In this document: piece by piece, positions 44,449-45,499 of the stretch | Layout: every line of letters begins with the position of its first letter | Position numbering within the stretch: position 1 is the first letter of the stretch | NCBI RefSeq assembly: GCF_004421185.1 | Contig: NZ_LXQB01000056.1 | Coordinates: forward strand, 1-45,499 | Length of the DNA: 45,499 bases | DNA from: Methylacidiphilum sp. Yel | GTDB taxonomy: Bacteria; Verrucomicrobiota; Verrucomicrobiia; Methylacidiphilales; Methylacidiphilaceae | Direction: 5' to 3' | Notes under the pieces: generated by a model | Told to the model about the DNA's origin: nothing | The model's database searches: none | What the model saw: the letters and a program-made list of their open reading frames with translations, nothing else | Translations under genes and position numbers: made by a program

Positions 44449-44680
44449 AATGGTTTTTCATCTTAGAGACTAAAGTTAAGGACTTTTTTATCAGTTCTCT
44501 CAAAATATCTTTTGATTAAAAAAAGCCATTTATAGCATTTTTTTAGCCAGCACGGCTATATGCCACATTGCTGCCATTTCCTAAAGCTTCCAATTCAGCT
44601 CTTTTTCTTATTATAAGTCTTCTCCTTTTGATCATCTCTTTGAAAAGGGTTCCATTTGAAATGTTTTTAATCTGTTAAAG
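44449..44680. other. Intergenic region, no gene seen
   Basis: A 232-bp AT-rich gap between the TMEM14-like gene and the right end of the decayed tnpB element. No coding frame, tRNA or strong terminator is visible. Confidence 0.4.
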
Positions 44681-45499
44681 CCGTTCTGTCAGACTTACTC
44701 GTTCCTGCTCAGAGAGGAACAAAGCTAACTTCCTGCTTCACAGAGGACAGTTTTACCATCGTCATGCAACGCCGGCCAGAGCTTTTTTCTCCACCGGCTT
44801 CACATTTGGCAGAACTCGCCATAGGGCCGTTTAGGACGGACAAACCATGCGTCATGATATTCTTGGCCCCATTCACCTCCCGGTCGTGGATGCTTCCACA
44901 CTCCGGGCATACCCACTGGCGAATGGTCAGCGGCAGTGTTTCCTGGACCCTCCCCCATGCCGAACAGCTCTTGCTGGACGGAAACCAGCGACCAGCGACA
45001 AGCACCAAACCACCGCGCCTTTCTGCCTTGTATTCCAGTTGTCGCCGAAACTCGAAGAAACCCATGTCGGATAGAAAGCAGGCAAGATTACCGGTTCTTC
45101 TCCATGCTGCCCACTTTCAGCTCTTCGACAAGCACGCGGTGAAATCATCGCCTGAGCCGTGAGGTGAGCTTGTGTAAGCCCTCCTGCCGGATGTTGGCAA
45201 TACGGGCATGGAGCTTGGAGAGTCGGACTCTGGCCTTTTGGGCACTTCCCGATATGGGCAACCGCAAGCCTTTGGGAATCGTTGTGTGGTCCGCAAGGCC
45301 CAACGTCTTCCTGGCCCCCTGGTGTTTACGCAAGAGACTGCAAGACAGTCGCCCCAATCGCTTGAGCAAGGCCCTGTGCGGCTTGGGACCGATTACCTTT
45401 TCTCCTTGTGGAGAATGTTGCCATGGCCGATACCCCCAAATCCACCCCGGTCGCGCCTTAGTTTTCAGCGGGATGCAGGGGGATAGCGTCGGCAGCGGG
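44681..45499 (-). pseudogene. tnpB: Frameshifted tnpB with right end, runs off right edge
   Basis: Reading the minus strand from the edge, the RuvC-I motif GVDLGVSAMATFS appears first (45450-45410). A frame change gives GEKVIGPKPHRALLKRLGRL through LSKLHARIANIRQ and LHKLTSRLRR (to 45145). Another frame holds VEELKVGSMEKNR with the second acidic residue, ending in a stop. The last frame (from about 45065) holds MGFFEFRRQLEYKAE, the zinc ribbon CSAWGR...CPEC with one Cys replaced by Trp, and HDREVNGAKNIM. At least three frameshifts mean no active nuclease. The right-end word CCGTTCTGTCAGACTTA lies at 44681-44697. The region 44449-44680 before it holds no gene. Confidence 0.88.

Noticed and set aside
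44764-45162. 132-residue plus-strand frame at the right edge
   Set aside because: Antisense to the decayed tnpB, whose zinc ribbon and RuvC motifs read on the other strand.

Overview
The window looks like chromosomal DNA from a low-to-moderate GC, Gram-negative, aerobic C1-oxidising bacterium, most probably a verrucomicrobial methanotroph of the Methylacidiphilum type. That identity is an inference. It rests on the combination of a complete pqqABCDE set (cofactor of methanol dehydrogenase), an NAD-dependent formate dehydrogenase operon (fdsGBA-D), a red-type form I RuBisCO operon with CbbX, and an unusually long GreA-like protein of the kind seen in the Planctomycetes-Verrucomicrobia-Chlamydiae group. 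No methane mono-oxygenase, methanol dehydrogenase or rRNA gene lies inside the window to settle it, and I saw no tRNA gene or CRISPR array.

Layout. 1-265: 3' end of an IS200/IS605-family tnpB with its right end and probable omega-RNA. 350-6290 (minus strand): 3-methyladenine DNA glycosylase, then fdsD, fdsA, fdsB and fdsG. 6485-10979: a secreted YVTN beta-propeller protein divergent from pqqA-B-C-D-E, with a 14-bp hairpin between pqqA and pqqB. 11169-20382: a small secreted protein, a fused indolepyruvate:ferredoxin oxidoreductase, glycyl-tRNA synthetase, an AsmA-like envelope protein, endonuclease IV and a CGFS-like glutaredoxin. 20383-21484: about 1.1 kb without a gene, carrying a string of short hairpins. 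21485-23683: a TonB-dependent receptor. 24081-25264: family-5 uracil-DNA glycosylase and a yeast-type cytosine deaminase. 25426-27455: promoter, SAM-I riboswitch with terminator, threonine-synthase-like gene, MoaD/ThiS-like sulfur carrier and NIL-domain protein. 27504-33025: FmdB zinc ribbon, long GreA, a SufR-like regulator divergent from serA, a small secreted protein and a DUF488 protein. 33022-42099 (minus strand): a Calvin-cycle operon read in the order transaldolase, cbbL, cbbS, cbbX, prk, tkt, histidine phosphatase, CbbY-like phosphatase, with a decayed tnpB scar after tkt. 42296-44448: rplU, rpmA, obgE and a TMEM14-like membrane protein. 44681-45499: a second decayed tnpB running off the edge.

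How it fits together. PQQ serves methanol oxidation, formate dehydrogenase yields CO2 and NADH, and the RuBisCO/phosphoribulokinase/transketolase/transaldolase block fixes CO2, as expected for an autotrophic methanotroph. The most interesting unit is the SAM-riboswitch-controlled thrC-like/MoaD-like/NIL operon. SAM control of a threonine synthase makes little sense unless the enzyme works in homocysteine or methionine synthesis. The adjacent sulfur carrier suggests a protein-thiocarboxylate route acting on phosphohomoserine or a related four-carbon precursor.
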